From contig CM048750.1 in assembly GCA_026315105.1 (NCBI GenBank), positions 399,217,002 through 399,281,001 of the forward strand: DNA of 64,000 nt, in the 5' to 3' direction. Both the position numbers and the translations under genes were made by a program. Source of the DNA: Locusta migratoria. Lineage: Eukaryota > Arthropoda > Insecta > Orthoptera > Acrididae. Each line of letters opens with the position of its first letter. The first letter of the stretch is position 1. The notes beneath the pieces were generated by a model that had not been told where the DNA came from, did no database searches, and was given only the letters and a program-made list of their open reading frames with translations. Shown here piece after piece: positions 45,528-56,352 of the stretch.

Positions 45528-47945
45528 AATCCAAATGAAGTGGTACAATAAAAATTAAGTTGGTTGCTTGACCATTTTTAAATATTTTAATTTTTTATAT
45601 GTAATTGCCCTATATTTGAGAAGTTCAAAACAGTTTTTTAAACTAATTTATCTTGCACCTTTACTGAATGGCGGCCATTTTTATTTGCCAGCGTGCGCCG
45701 ATTTTTCAGTCTGGAGACATTAGCAAAAATTTGAATATCTCTGCACTGGGTTAAGTTACAACATTGCATTTGACATGATTGTTTTTAGAAAAGTGTCCTC
45801 TACAAAATTGTCTATTACACAAAATACCCTAAATTCAAAAATAACCAGTCAAAATGACCTCCAAAGTTTGGTAACCAAATTTTCAAAAATCCACTTTTTA
45901 GGCCCAATAATAACATACAAGAAGTGACTTATGAGAGTCTATTTTTTCCTGTAGTTAGATATCATACACTACTAGCCTCATATAGAGCAAGAACACTTAC
46001 AAATGTTTCCTTAATTTTTTTTTATGAATTTTTGAAATTTGAAAATTTTCATTTTTTGCTAAGTTTGAGGCTAGTTATCTCAGATGGGACTGAATATAAA
46101 AATATGATTTTTGCTCAGTTTGTACACCTATATGATAGCAACATGCTGTAAACATTTCAACATTGATATCTGAGAGTGAATAAAGATATGAATTTTTGAA
46201 AATGAGGAAATAATTCACATTACTATACAACTGATCTTATGGCTGTTACCTATTCATGTGTGATATTGGTGGAATATAATCAATTATTATTTAAGCAAGG
46301 TACTGAATTATATACAAAAAGTGGAAACATCACTGAAATTAACATTTATTGACATACGATAGCCTATTTAAAATAAATTAATTGAGAAATTAACATCCTT
46401 CGAGATGCGACTATTCCTGAACTTGGTGGTGAATGTTAAGAACACTTATTTCTTCTGACAGCTTCTGTGATGTAGAATAAGACCTCACAGTTGCTGTGGT
46501 AAGTTCAAGCACTGAAAGTTTCCTTAAAACATTTTTCACTGGTATCCAAACTTTGTCACTATTACATTTCTTGAGTGATGTTCTTGGGCCAGCAGGGTGG
46601 TAAAAATGCACAAAAACCTCATTGTTTTCCAAACTTATTGTTTCAACCTCCGCAATCCAGCACTGTCCATCATACACACATACTACTATGCCATTCAACG
46701 TTAAGGAGAGAGATGTAATTTTACTGACACAATGATCCTCATAAATTTCCGTTTCTGATGTTACATAGCATTTTTTTCAAGTTTTTTGTAACTGAACCAT
46801 AAACTGTTTTGTGACACACTTCACTTGTTATCAGTCCAACAGAGCACTGTTCATCCATGTTATTGCATTCCAGTTAATCTCTCAAAATTAATTACAAATT
46901 ACGCACAAAACAAAGCACATAACACATTCTACACTCTCTATGAAGTATGTACATCCACTCTAAAAGAGGTTTCAGAACAGACTGACTACAACAATTCCAC
47001 ACCCAGCAGTAATGTACTTCTACAATGCCACACCCAGCAATAATTTATTGTCAATACACCTAAACGTAAATGGGCATTTTTATTACAATAGAACACAACC
47101 GAAAGCTCCTGTTGTTTAATATTGTATTATTAAAAATAAATAAACTAAATGAATATTGTGTGATATATTTAGTTAACACTGGGCCATAATTTCATTTTAT
47201 TACAATGAAACAATAAACCATTTAAATAGGCAACAGTCATAATAACTGTTGTAGTGTCATATGAATTATTTCCTCATTTTCAAAAATTCATATCTTTGTT
47301 CACACTCAGATATCAATGTTGAAATTTTTACAGCATATTGCTATCATATAGGTGTACAAACTGTGCAAAAATCATATTTTTATATTCAGTCCCATCTGAG
47401 ATAACTAGCCTCAAACTTTACAAAAAATGAAAATTTTCAAATTTCAAAAATTCATAAAAAATTAAGAAAACATTTGTAAGTGTTCTTGCTCTATATGAGG
47501 CTAGTAGTGTATGATATCTAACTACAGGGAAAAAATAGACCCTCATAAGTCACTTCTTCTATGTTATTATTGGGCCTAAAAAGTGGATTTTTGAAAATTT
47601 GGTTACCAAACTGTGGAGGTAATTTTGACTGGTTATTTTTGAATTTATGGTATTTTGTGTAATCGACAATGTTGTAGAGGACACTTTTCTAAAAACAATC
47701 ATGTCAATTGCAATGTTGTAACTTAACCCAGTGCTGAGATATTCAAATTTTCGCTAATGTCTCCAGACTGAAAAATCGGCGCACGCTGACAAATAAAAAT
47801 GGCCGCCATCCAGTAAAGGTGGAAGATAAATTACTTTAAAAAACCGTTTTGAACTTCTCAAATATAGGGCAATTACATATAAAAAATTAAATTTTTAAAA
47901 ATTGTCAAGCAACCACCCCTGTACCACTTCGTATGGATTGACCCA
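45528..47945. mobile_element. Long-TIR transposon (~730 bp inverted repeats)
   Basis: 45528-46258 and 47222-47945 are inverted copies, matching at about nine bases in ten by eye. Both start GGGTCAATCCA and include GGCGGCCAT, CGCACGCTG and long A/T runs. A 1 kb core carries a small ORF (46411-46698, minus). ATTT flanks both ends, a possible 4 bp duplication, though the right flank is also the AT-rich tail of the next LINE. Too short for a full transposase, so probably a non-autonomous fold-back derivative. Confidence 0.8.
46411..46698 (-). CDS. Small ORF in long-TIR element, unknown function
   Basis: The 95-residue ORF begins MNGIVVCVYDGQCWIAEVE. The phrases YDG-CWIAEVE, FVHFYHPAGPR and DKVWIPVKNVL resemble a short beta-rich segment (Y-D--WWIG-V, F-HP-GP, --CWVP) that I associate with the C-terminus of uncharacterised animal transposon-type proteins. 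That association is recalled, not searched. It ends with a TAA shortly before the left TIR. No DDE residues or zinc finger are present, so this is likely the last exon of a larger protein whose other exons were lost. No disabling mutation within it. Confidence 0.45.
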   Translation of the reverse strand: MNGIVVCVYDGQCWIAEVETISLENNEVFVHFYHPAGPRTSLKKCNSDKVWIPVKNVLRKLSVLELTTATVRSYSTSQKLSEEISVLNIHHQVQE

Positions 47946-48093
47946 TTTAGTTTATTTATTTATTTATTCTGTTCCATAGGACCCACTTCAGGAGTAAGAC
48001 TCCATGGTCATGGAACAAGTCAATACATTAATTGTTACACAATAATGGTAATAGAAAAAGTGAAAAGAATCAATAAAGAAAAAATAAATTAGC

Positions 48094-50989
48094 TTAATTG
48101 TTTAACTTTTCTAGGAGTTCCTCGACAGAATAAAAGGAGTGAGCCACGAGGTAACTCTTCAATTTAGATTTGAAAGCATGTGGATTAGTGCTAAGATTCT
48201 TAAGTTCTTGTGGCAGCTTATTGAAAATGGATGCCGCAGAATACTGCACCCCTTTCTGCACAAGTGTTAAGGTGGTGCGGTGCAAATGTATATTAGACAT
48301 CTGTCTAGTATTCACCGAGTGAAAGCTACTAACTCGTGGGAATAAGCTGATATTATTAACAACAAACGACATTAAAGAAAAAACGTATTGTGACGCCAGA
48401 GTCAAAATTCCCAGACTACTGAAAAGGGGTCGACATGACGTTCGCGAACTTACACCAGATATTGCTCGAACCGCCCGTTTTTGAGCCAGAAAGATCCTTT
48501 TTGCATCAGGCGAGTTACCCCAAAAAACAATGCCGTACGTCATAAGTGAGTGAAAGTAAGCGAAATAGACTACTTTTCGTGTTGAAAAATCACTTATCTT
48601 AGATATTGTTCTAATGGTAAATATAGCAGAATTTAGTTTTGGAACAAGATCCTGAACATGGGCTTTCCATGACAGCTTACTGTCTATATGAACACCTAGA
48701 AATTTGAACTGTTCAGTCTCACTTATCACATGCCCATTATGTGTAATCATAATGTCAGATTTCGTCAAATTATGTGTTAGAAATTGTAAGAACTGAGTTT
48801 TACTGTGATTTAACATCAACTTGTTTTCTATTAGCCATGAACTTATCTCTTGAACTGCATTATTTGATACTGTGTCAATATTACGAGCAACATCCTTCAC
48901 TACCAAGCTGGTATCATCAGCAAACAAAAATATTTTACAATCACCTGTTATACTCGAAGGCATATCATTTATATAAATAAGAAACAGCAATGGTCCCAAA
49001 ACAGACCCCTGGGGCACCCCATACTTAATTGTGCCCCATTGGGATTGCACGTCATAGCCATTTTCTACATTGCGGAGAATTACCTTCTGTTGTCTATTAT
49101 TAAAGTAAGAGGTGAACCAGTTGTGGGCTACTCCCCGTATTCCATAATGTTCCAACTTCTGCAACAATATTTTGTGATCAACACAATCAAACGCTTTTGT
49201 TAAATCAAAGAAGACGCCTAATGTCCGTAGCCTCTTATTTAACCCATCAAGTGCCTCACAGAGAAACGAAAAGATAGCGTTTTCGGTCGTTAAACCACTT
49301 CTAAAACCAAACTGTACGTTTGACAGGAAATTATGTGAACTGAAATGATCAATTAATCTTGAATATACAGCCTTTTCAATAACTTTGGAAAAAACCGATG
49401 GCATAGAAATAGGTCTATAGTTGTCTACATTATCCCTTTCACCTTTTTTATAAAGCGGTTTCACTACTGAGTACTTTAATCTGTTAGGAAACTGACCATT
49501 CCGAAAGGAAAAATTACAAATATGGCTTAGTACTGGGCTAACATATGGAGAACAGTACTTTAGAATTCTGCTAGATACCCCATCATATCCACAAGAGTCC
49601 TTAGTCTTTAGTGATTTAATTATTGACTCAATCTCACCTATGGAAGTATCATGAAGGATCATTTCAGGCAACAGCCTCGGAAACGCATTTTCTAAAAACG
49701 TTATATGATTACCTGTAGAAACTAGACTTTTGTTTAGTTCCTCTACTATATTCAGAAAGTGATTATTGAATATTGCACATATATCTAACTTGTCAGTAAC
49801 AGAAACATTCCTACTACGCACTGACGTTATATCTTCTACCTGCTGCTCCTGACCAGACACTTCCTTCACGACTGACCAGATAGTTTTAATTTTATCCCGA
49901 GAGTTTGCTATTCTTTTTGCGTACCACATACTTTTTGCATTCTTAATGACATTTTTCAGAACCTTACAGTACTGTTTGTAATGAGCTACTGCATCTTCAT
50001 TCTGACTGCTTCTAACATTTTCATACAACTCCCGCTTAGTTCTACATGATACTCTTATCCCCTTTGTCATCCACCCTGGCTGTCTGTTACTGAAAGTACC
50101 CTGTTTTGAGCGTTCTAGTGGAAAGCAACTTTCAAATAGCATAATAAATGTGTTCAGAAAAGCATTATATTTATCATCTGCATTATCAGCACTATAAACA
50201 TCCTGCCATTCTTGTTCCTTAATTAGGCTTAAAAAGGTCTCAATTGCAACTGGATTAACTTTTCTGAGTAGTTGATATTTATGTTTAACATTTGTTTGAG
50301 AACAAATACTTTTTAGAATTAAAAGTTGGGCATCGTGGTCTGATAGGCCATTTACTATTCTGCTGACAGAGTGCCCCTCTAATAATGAAGAATGAACAAA
50401 AATATTGTCAATGGTAGAACTGCTATTTCCTTGCACTCTCGTTGGAAAAAATACTGTTTGCATCATGTTATAGGAATTAAATAGATCTAACAGCTGACGT
50501 TTCCTTGAGCTATCACCTACACAATTAATGTTGAAATCTCCACACACAATTAAATTTTTATACTTCCTATACAGTGAACCCAGAACCAATTCCAGCTTGG
50601 GCAGAAACATTTTAAAATCTGAGTCAGGGGATCTATAAATAACAACTATTACTAGTTTAGTTCCATTAACATTAACAATTCCTGCACAACATTCAAATAT
50701 CTGTTCTGTGCAGTGTTTAGAAAAATCGATTGACTCCGATGAAAAATCGTTTTTTTACATACATAGCCACTCCCCCACACTGCAAGGAACTCCTAGAGTA
50801 AAAGGCAGCTAACCTGTATCCTGGCAAAGGAAGTCTCTGAATTGTCAGACCACTTAAAAAGTGCTCTGAAATACCAATAATGTCAGAATCAGTATCAATA
50901 AGCATTTCATTAACTTTATCTCTGATACCCTGTATATTTTGATGAAAAACAGTAATTCCCTTATTACTTATATTCTTAGACTTTGTCAA
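48094..50989 (-). pseudogene. CR1-like ORF2: endonuclease + RT, single frameshift
   Basis: This protein nicks target DNA and copies the LINE RNA. The first frame (50989-50717) has the endonuclease start: VFHQNIQGIRDKVNEM, SEHFL, GGVAMYVKK. A one-base length change in the A7 run at 50750-50756 shifts the frame; the downstream frame reads SSESIDFSKHCTEQIFECC, then IYRSPDSDF, CGDFNIN and GLSDHDAQLL. The open frame 50610-48094 (838 residues) holds the RT: YRPISMPSVFSKVIEKAVY, FFDLTKAFDCVDH, GVPQGSVLGPLLFLIYIND, and an intact catalytic FADDTSLV near 48900. C-terminal AQKRAVRAISG is typical. Apart from the homopolymer the enzyme looks competent; the shift could be a sequencing error. Confidence 0.9.
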
Positions 50990-51045
50990 AGGTGGTTCAT
51001 TTCTTAGAGGGACTTCCTTTAAGCAGGAATATCTATCAGCTGTCT

Positions 51046-52068
51046 TCAGTCTAAAAAAGGTGCAGCCCTAACACCAACTACTACAGGAATTTTTCCATGA
51101 GTGAAACCCCCACCCCCTACTACACTGTCACCTATGAGCTTTGCCAACCTCCCCTTCCCATACCTATTGAGGTGCAGACCGTGCCTAGTAAAATCCGACC
51201 TTTGGATAGTTTCAACTGGCACCACTGCAATGTGATCCATGCCCTCCGTCATCAGCGCCTTTTCAAGCCCCATGTTAAGACGGCTGACAGCCGTATTAAG
51301 ACAAGGCCTATCATGACGCTGAAACAGCTGCACGAAATGCACATTCGTGCCACCAGTTTCATTTGCTATCCTTTCCAGATCACCACCTATATCATATTCC
51401 CCGTCCCTATCAAGACTGTTCCCGGCCCCACCCACTATAACTACCTGATCCTCTTTTGAAAAATTCCTACATAAGTCCCCTATGTTACAAGTGACCTGAT
51501 CTAACCCTGCACTAGGCTTCACTATGCTGGTGACCTGGTACTCACTCCCAAGTACTTCCTGCAACTGTTGGCCAACACCTCTGCCATGAGAACTACCTAG
51601 CAGCAGAACCTTCTTCTTCCTAAGAGACCTCTCTACAGATTTCGGCTTACCCAAAGCTGAGGTCTGCTGCGTATTTCCTACACCTACAGCTACAGGAGGT
51701 TCATCTCCACTCAACTCTGACAGTTGGTCAAACCTATTTGCAACTTGCAATGTAAAGCTATCTGAATACCTTCTCCTAGCTACCTTCTTGCCAACTGCCA
51801 GTTCCCATTCCCCAGCCCCCCTTCCCCTCCTCAACCTACCTAGTTCCTCTTCAGCGTTTTTCAACTGCACCTGAAGGGCGCAGATCAAACGCTCCTGCTC
51901 CTCTATCAACTTATTCCTGCTGCAAATCCTACAGTTCCAGGAGAGAACCTCACCACAATGCCCACTGTCTTCCCCACTGCACTCCCCCCCATGAAAATAC
52001 TTACTACAAATCCCACACTGCAGCCCACTACGCACGAACCTACGACAGAGCCCACACTTTTCACTCAT
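51046..52068 (-). CDS. CR1-like ORF1: PHD-like zinc finger, coiled coil, SGNH esterase
   Basis: An intact 340-residue ORF starting at the ATG next to the 5' UTR. Residues 5-49: a Cys/His cluster (CGLC, CGICSKYFHGGEC, CRIC) of PHD type. Residues 53-82: a Leu/Glu/Arg-rich helix likely to form a coiled coil for trimer or multimer assembly. Residues 153-318: an SGNH/GDSL-type esterase with VLLLGSSHGRG (nucleophile Ser160), VVIVGGAGN (210-217) and FTRHGLHLNRYGKGRL (His299). Such esterases bind membranes or nucleic acid in CR1/L2 ORF1 proteins; the role in transposition is not settled. ORF2 starts about 57 bp downstream. No disabling mutation. Confidence 0.9.
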   Translation of the reverse strand: MSEKCGLCRRFVRSGLQCGICSKYFHGGECSGEDSGHCGEVLSWNCRICSRNKLIEEQERLICALQVQLKNAEEELGRLRRGRGAGEWELAVGKKVARRRYSDSFTLQVANRFDQLSELSGDEPPVAVGVGNTQQTSALGKPKSVERSLRKKKVLLLGSSHGRGVGQQLQEVLGSEYQVTSIVKPSAGLDQVTCNIGDLCRNFSKEDQVVIVGGAGNSLDRDGEYDIGGDLERIANETGGTNVHFVQLFQRHDRPCLNTAVSRLNMGLEKALMTEGMDHIAVVPVETIQRSDFTRHGLHLNRYGKGRLAKLIGDSVVGGGGFTHGKIPVVVGVRAAPFLD

Positions 52069-52789
52069 GGTAAAATTTTACAATAATTTGTTAAGAAAAA
52101 CTAGACGTCTACGTTATGAAGTTAAGTTTCTACAAAATAAGTAGGAAGTACCTCTTAACTACAGCAATCAACAAACCTCAGTCTCTACAAATCAAGTAAC
52201 AACAACTAATAGTATCAGAAAAGAGCAAATAAAATCTACCACAAAAACTTTACACTGTTGCTTGTATAAACAAGTTCAAATTCAAGCGTCACTAATAAAA
52301 CAACTAAACTCTGTGAGAGTACAAGAGTTATCAAATACCGTAACTTAAAGTTTCCCAACCTTAACTACGTTAAAAACAGCAAGTCACCTGTTGAAAAGTA
52401 CTAAAGTTAATAAACAACTAGCGCGATAACACCTCCTGAAATCTAAAACTTTAATAATTTAACTACAATACACAAACACTTATTAGAACTTAGCTTTCGG
52501 AGACCGCTACGGCTGGAACCACTCGCCACCAGATGTAAACAAAGCAGTAAGACGTCGATGCCGGCGCACACGCGAACACAAATAACACCACTTAAAGCAA
52601 TTACGGCACAACAAACGCTAAAATAACTGACGAACCTTTACTAGAACACCTCTAGATTGAATATTGTCACGAAATAACAATTAAAATAATTATATTAATC
52701 CTAAAATTATATAAAAAAGTCGAGAGCGATGTGCACAGCAGTCCAGCACTCGTGACGTCACCAGTCCTGATTATATATATCAAAGATAT

Positions 52790-52925
52790 TAATTTGAAGG
52801 AGAGGCATTGAAATAAAATTTGAGCCATGGCCAGGATTCGAACCTGAGACGAACTGCTTACTGGGCAAGCACTATAACCACTAAGTCACTGTGACACAAT
52901 AGATAAGGTGACTGCAGGGACTCTC
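52790..52925 (-). mobile_element. tRNA-derived SINE
   Basis: On the minus strand a polymerase III B box GGTTCGAATCC (52834-52844) lies downstream of an A-box-like TGACTTAGTGGTTA (about 52873-52888), with tRNA-like spacing. A body running to TTTTATTTCAATGCC follows. The sequence around the B box (CAGGTTCGAATCCTGGCCATGG) keeps T-arm pairing. It is not a functional tRNA, because acceptor and anticodon stems do not pair. Directly upstream of the CR1 5' end, in the same orientation. Confidence 0.7.
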
Positions 52926-53083
52926 TTAAAGCATGTCGCTCTTCACAACACACTCTTCATGTTGCCCTATATAAGTAAGTGTCAACATTGTTGAGGCTCT
53001 CCAACAGCGGAATTTTAATTCAATGTTGCTGTCGCCTAGGATGCTGGTTAACGCATATCGGCCACAGTAGTCAGAGATAGTGG

Positions 53084-53122
<39 letters not shown>

Positions 53123-53764
53123 TAACTGACAATGTTGTTGTCTGAGAAATGTAGGTAACCAACATCCGTAGTTCAAGTTTATATGCCAACAATGAGGAGA
53201 ATAAAAAAGTAACCCTTTCCGATCAGAGAAAAATTTTTTTCTTCTTCTTTTTTTCCATCTCTGCCCAAAATGTAGCAGTTTCCATGTATTTAGACCTCAA
53301 GATTCAGGTAAAAATATTTTTAAATATTTCAAGATCATACTTTTTTCAAAAAGTGACCCGCATGAACATGCTACTCAAAATAAAAATGTGTCTAATATAC
53401 AACTGATACTTCTTAAATATGTTTAGGCACTCTAAATATGTAAAATGAAACGTTCTCTGTCTCAAATGCTGCAGCAGTGTAATAATATAATTAAATATAA
53501 GAAATTACATTGCATTTACAATGTGACTGCATGGTTCTACCTTCTTGTGCAAGTTTATAATGATATGCTTCTCTTCGATGTGAACACTACCGAATGCAAC
53601 AGCTAACAATCACAAACCAGTAACTTCCACTATTGTCGCTGCCCAGAGTTAAACCCAAAAGTTACATTGTTGAGCAGCAGCATTATTAAAACCAAACATG
53701 CACAACCGTGCAGGTCAGGTCACAAAGGAATATGATGAGATAAAGGAAATTATTCTCAGACAGT

Positions 53765-53766
<2 letters not shown>
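52926..53766. other. Spacer with (GT)n microsatellite
   Basis: A (GT)n run lies at 53085-53121. The rest is AT-rich and unassigned. Confidence 0.5.

Positions 53767-53834
<68 letters not shown>
53767..53834. repeat. (GA)n microsatellite, ~68 bp
   Basis: A pure dinucleotide run ending in a G7 run. It sits immediately 5' of a LINE endonuclease relic. Confidence 0.97.
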
Positions 53835-53839
<5 letters not shown>

Positions 53840-55430
53840 CGGGGGACCTGATTGTAATGGGGGACTGGAATTTGGCAGTAGGAAAAGGGAGAGGAGGAAA
53901 AATAATAGATGAATACAGACTAGGTGGAAATGAATGAAAGAAAGAAAGAATTGTTTAATAGAATTTTGCAAGGAGAGATTAATCATCACTACAATTTGCT
54001 TAAGAATAATGAAAGGAGGCTGTATTTGTGGAAAAGATAGGAGGCTCTAGAATTATTCAGACTGATTTTACAATGGCAAGACAAAGATTTTGGAACCAGG
54101 TTTTAAGTGGTATGACATACCCAGAGGCAGATATTGACTCTGGCCATATTATATGGATTAAGAGATTAAAACTGAAGATAATGCAAAAAGATGGGAAAGT
54201 AAGGAAACGTGGCCTGGATAATTTGAAGGAACTGAGGTTTATCAGTGTTTCAGAAAGAGCGTTTGGGAATGATTGACTGAAATGGGGCAAAGTAATACAA
54301 GATAAGGTGAATAGCTGTTTTGAGAGATGAAATAGTAAAAGTGCGCAAAGGACCAAATAAGTAGAAAGAGAAAATCTAGTAGAAATCTTTAAAAGCTACA
54401 GGAGACATTGCTGAAAGGATAAAACAAAAATGTGGCAATGAAACAGACAAAATAGAATACAGACAACTAAAAAATTATATTGAGAGGTAGTTCCAAATGG
54501 GTAAGCAGGGGTTGTTTGAGAGGTAGTTCCAAATGGGTAAGCAGGGGTTGTTTGGTGGCAAATGTAAGGTGGTGGGAAATAAAATCAAGGGAAAGATAGA
54601 TACGCTCCGCCTGAAGTGACAGTTCAAGAATAGAAGATGTATGGGGAGTTATAAACAGAAGCTGTATGAATATAGACATCAGATGGAAAACCAGTACTGA
54701 AACAAAGAAAGGGGGAGGGGCTAAAAGGCGGAAAGATAAATAAGGGGATTATAGAAGAGAAATTAACTAGACGAAGGTCAAATACGAGATGCAATACTGT
54801 GAGAAAAATTTGGCACAGTACTGTAAGACACAAATTAAAACTAGGTCCCTGGAGTAGACAACATTCGTCAGAGCTAATGATGTTATTGGAAGAGAGAGCC
54901 ATGACAATAGTGTTCTCACAAAGAGTGCAAGACATACGAGACAGGCAAAATACTCTCAGAGTTCAAAACAAATGTAATAATCCCAATTCTAAAGAACGAA
55001 GGTGCAGAAAAGTGTGAACAGAACAATACTATCAGTTTAATAAATCATGTGTATAAAATGTAGACACAAATTATTTACAGAAGCATGGAAAATGAGCAGG
55101 AGCCCACTCTAAGGAAGATCATTTGGAATTTAGGACAAATGCAGGGACACAATATGCAATACTTACCCTATGATGATAGACTGAAGATAGGTTTATATTT
55201 GGAGAAAGCTTTTTGGATTCTCAAGTTGGCAGGGATAAAATTTTGGAATGAAAATGTTATTTACAACTAGTGCAGAAACCAGACAGCAGTTATAAGAGTC
55301 AAAAAGCATGAAAGGGACACAGTGGTTGGGAAGGAGTAAGACAGAGGGGTAGCCTTTCCCCAATATTATTCAATCTTGAGCAAGTTGTGAAGGAAAACCT
55401 TGAAATGTTGCTCCAGACATCATACACAAA
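53835..55430 (+). pseudogene. RTE-like LINE relic (endonuclease and RT pieces)
   Basis: Starts with an endonuclease strand, DLIVMGDWNLAVGKGRGG (53850-53900). The endonuclease end is FTMARQRFWNQV, then TYPEADIDSGH (54065-54150), where active members read Y-MV-QRFRN---TYPGADI-SDH. A ~45 bp direct duplication lies at 54484-54553 (GAGGTAGTTCCAAATGGG twice). RT traces follow: EPTLRKIIWNLGQMQGHN (55095-55150; consensus HFGFRKG-GTRDAI) and an LEKAF segment near 55200-55215 (YLEKAFWILK; active members read DLEKAFD). No continuous frame remains. RTE-like naming is from the wording of these motifs. Confidence 0.65.
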
Positions 55431-56344
55431 CACCTTTTGTTGCTTCTCATAATACGAGGGGGTTGCAGTCCGATGTGTAGCAGGTAGGAAGCTGTGGCGG
55501 AGTCGCTTCATGTTATGACATCGTAAATAACTAAGTAAATCTAATTGCTGAGGTTGCTGTTGATGCAACAGCTGAACCAATGCTGGATTCACTGCACTCA
55601 AAGAAAGGCATGCAGGGCAATGAACTACTAGTCACAAAACTGTTGTATGTCCAGTTTTATTTACAACAATACAGTTAAATATATCAATAGTGTAACTGAT
55701 CACCAAACATCACAAGAAAACTAGCAATCTGACAGCACAAGAAATACAGTGATCTGAAGATAAAGGCACAATAGTGCAAGAAGATAAAGACACATTAGTG
55801 CAAGCACAAAGAGCGGATCTAATGAGACACATTGTGCAAGGGCTAGGGGGCCATCTGCTGGCACTCGGTGCTGGCTGCGGCCTTGACAGTCTACTGTGCA
55901 AGATTTAAGAAAAAAGGGTGTTTAAAATTTTTCTTTTTCACAGTTACATTAGTTCACATTTATCGATGATCTGAACGTGTTGAAGAAATGTTCATAAAAC
56001 CTTTTTTCACATTACCAAAAATAACATTTTGTGTACTTCAGATTTCAGTAATTTTAACGGTGCACTTGTCAATCATCATAACAGTAGTCTATTGAAGTAA
56101 CAGTTCACATTTAATAATGACCTTTGTTTATGATATCAATTTTTGTATGTGTTCTTAACATGGATCTAAAAAAAAAACCATTGGGCTCCATTAGATAATG
56201 GCAACTAGGAACTCGGGCATATACTGTATGAGCATTAAGCAGCAAACTGCACTTACTACCTCTCTCAAATTCAGAGACATTTGTTCAAAGTCGTAGAGAT
56301 TATTTTGGAACGATGTGTTGTATTTTCTATACATTTCTTATTGA
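55431..56344. other. Unassigned, locally GC-rich at 55440-55910
   Basis: A 55790-55900 segment (GTGCAAG repeats near 55776, 55798, 55834 and 55898) has short direct repeats. Possibly an unrecognised short retroposon. No ORF accepted. Confidence 0.35.
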
Positions 56345-56352
56345 GCAATGAG

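Larger units (their letters stand above)
47946..52760 (-). mobile_element. CR1-type LINE with PHD-esterase ORF1, nearly intact
   Basis: Minus-strand order: ~690 bp 5' UTR, ORF1 (52068-51046), ORF2 (about 50989-48094), a short 3' UTR and a tail of tetranucleotide repeats (AATAAATAAATAAATAAA, plus-strand TTTATTTATT at 47951-47972). The combination of PHD-like and SGNH-esterase domains in ORF1 is established for CR1-like elements. Only one frameshift disables ORF2. The 5' end lies near 52757. It abuts the long-TIR element at its 3' end. Confidence 0.88.

Noticed and set aside
52834..52888. Functional tRNA gene
   Set aside because: B box and A-box-like words are present but acceptor and anticodon stems do not pair, and a SINE body follows.
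53698..53989. ORFs with Arg-Glu or Ser-Leu repeats
   Set aside because: Translations of the (GA)n microsatellite.
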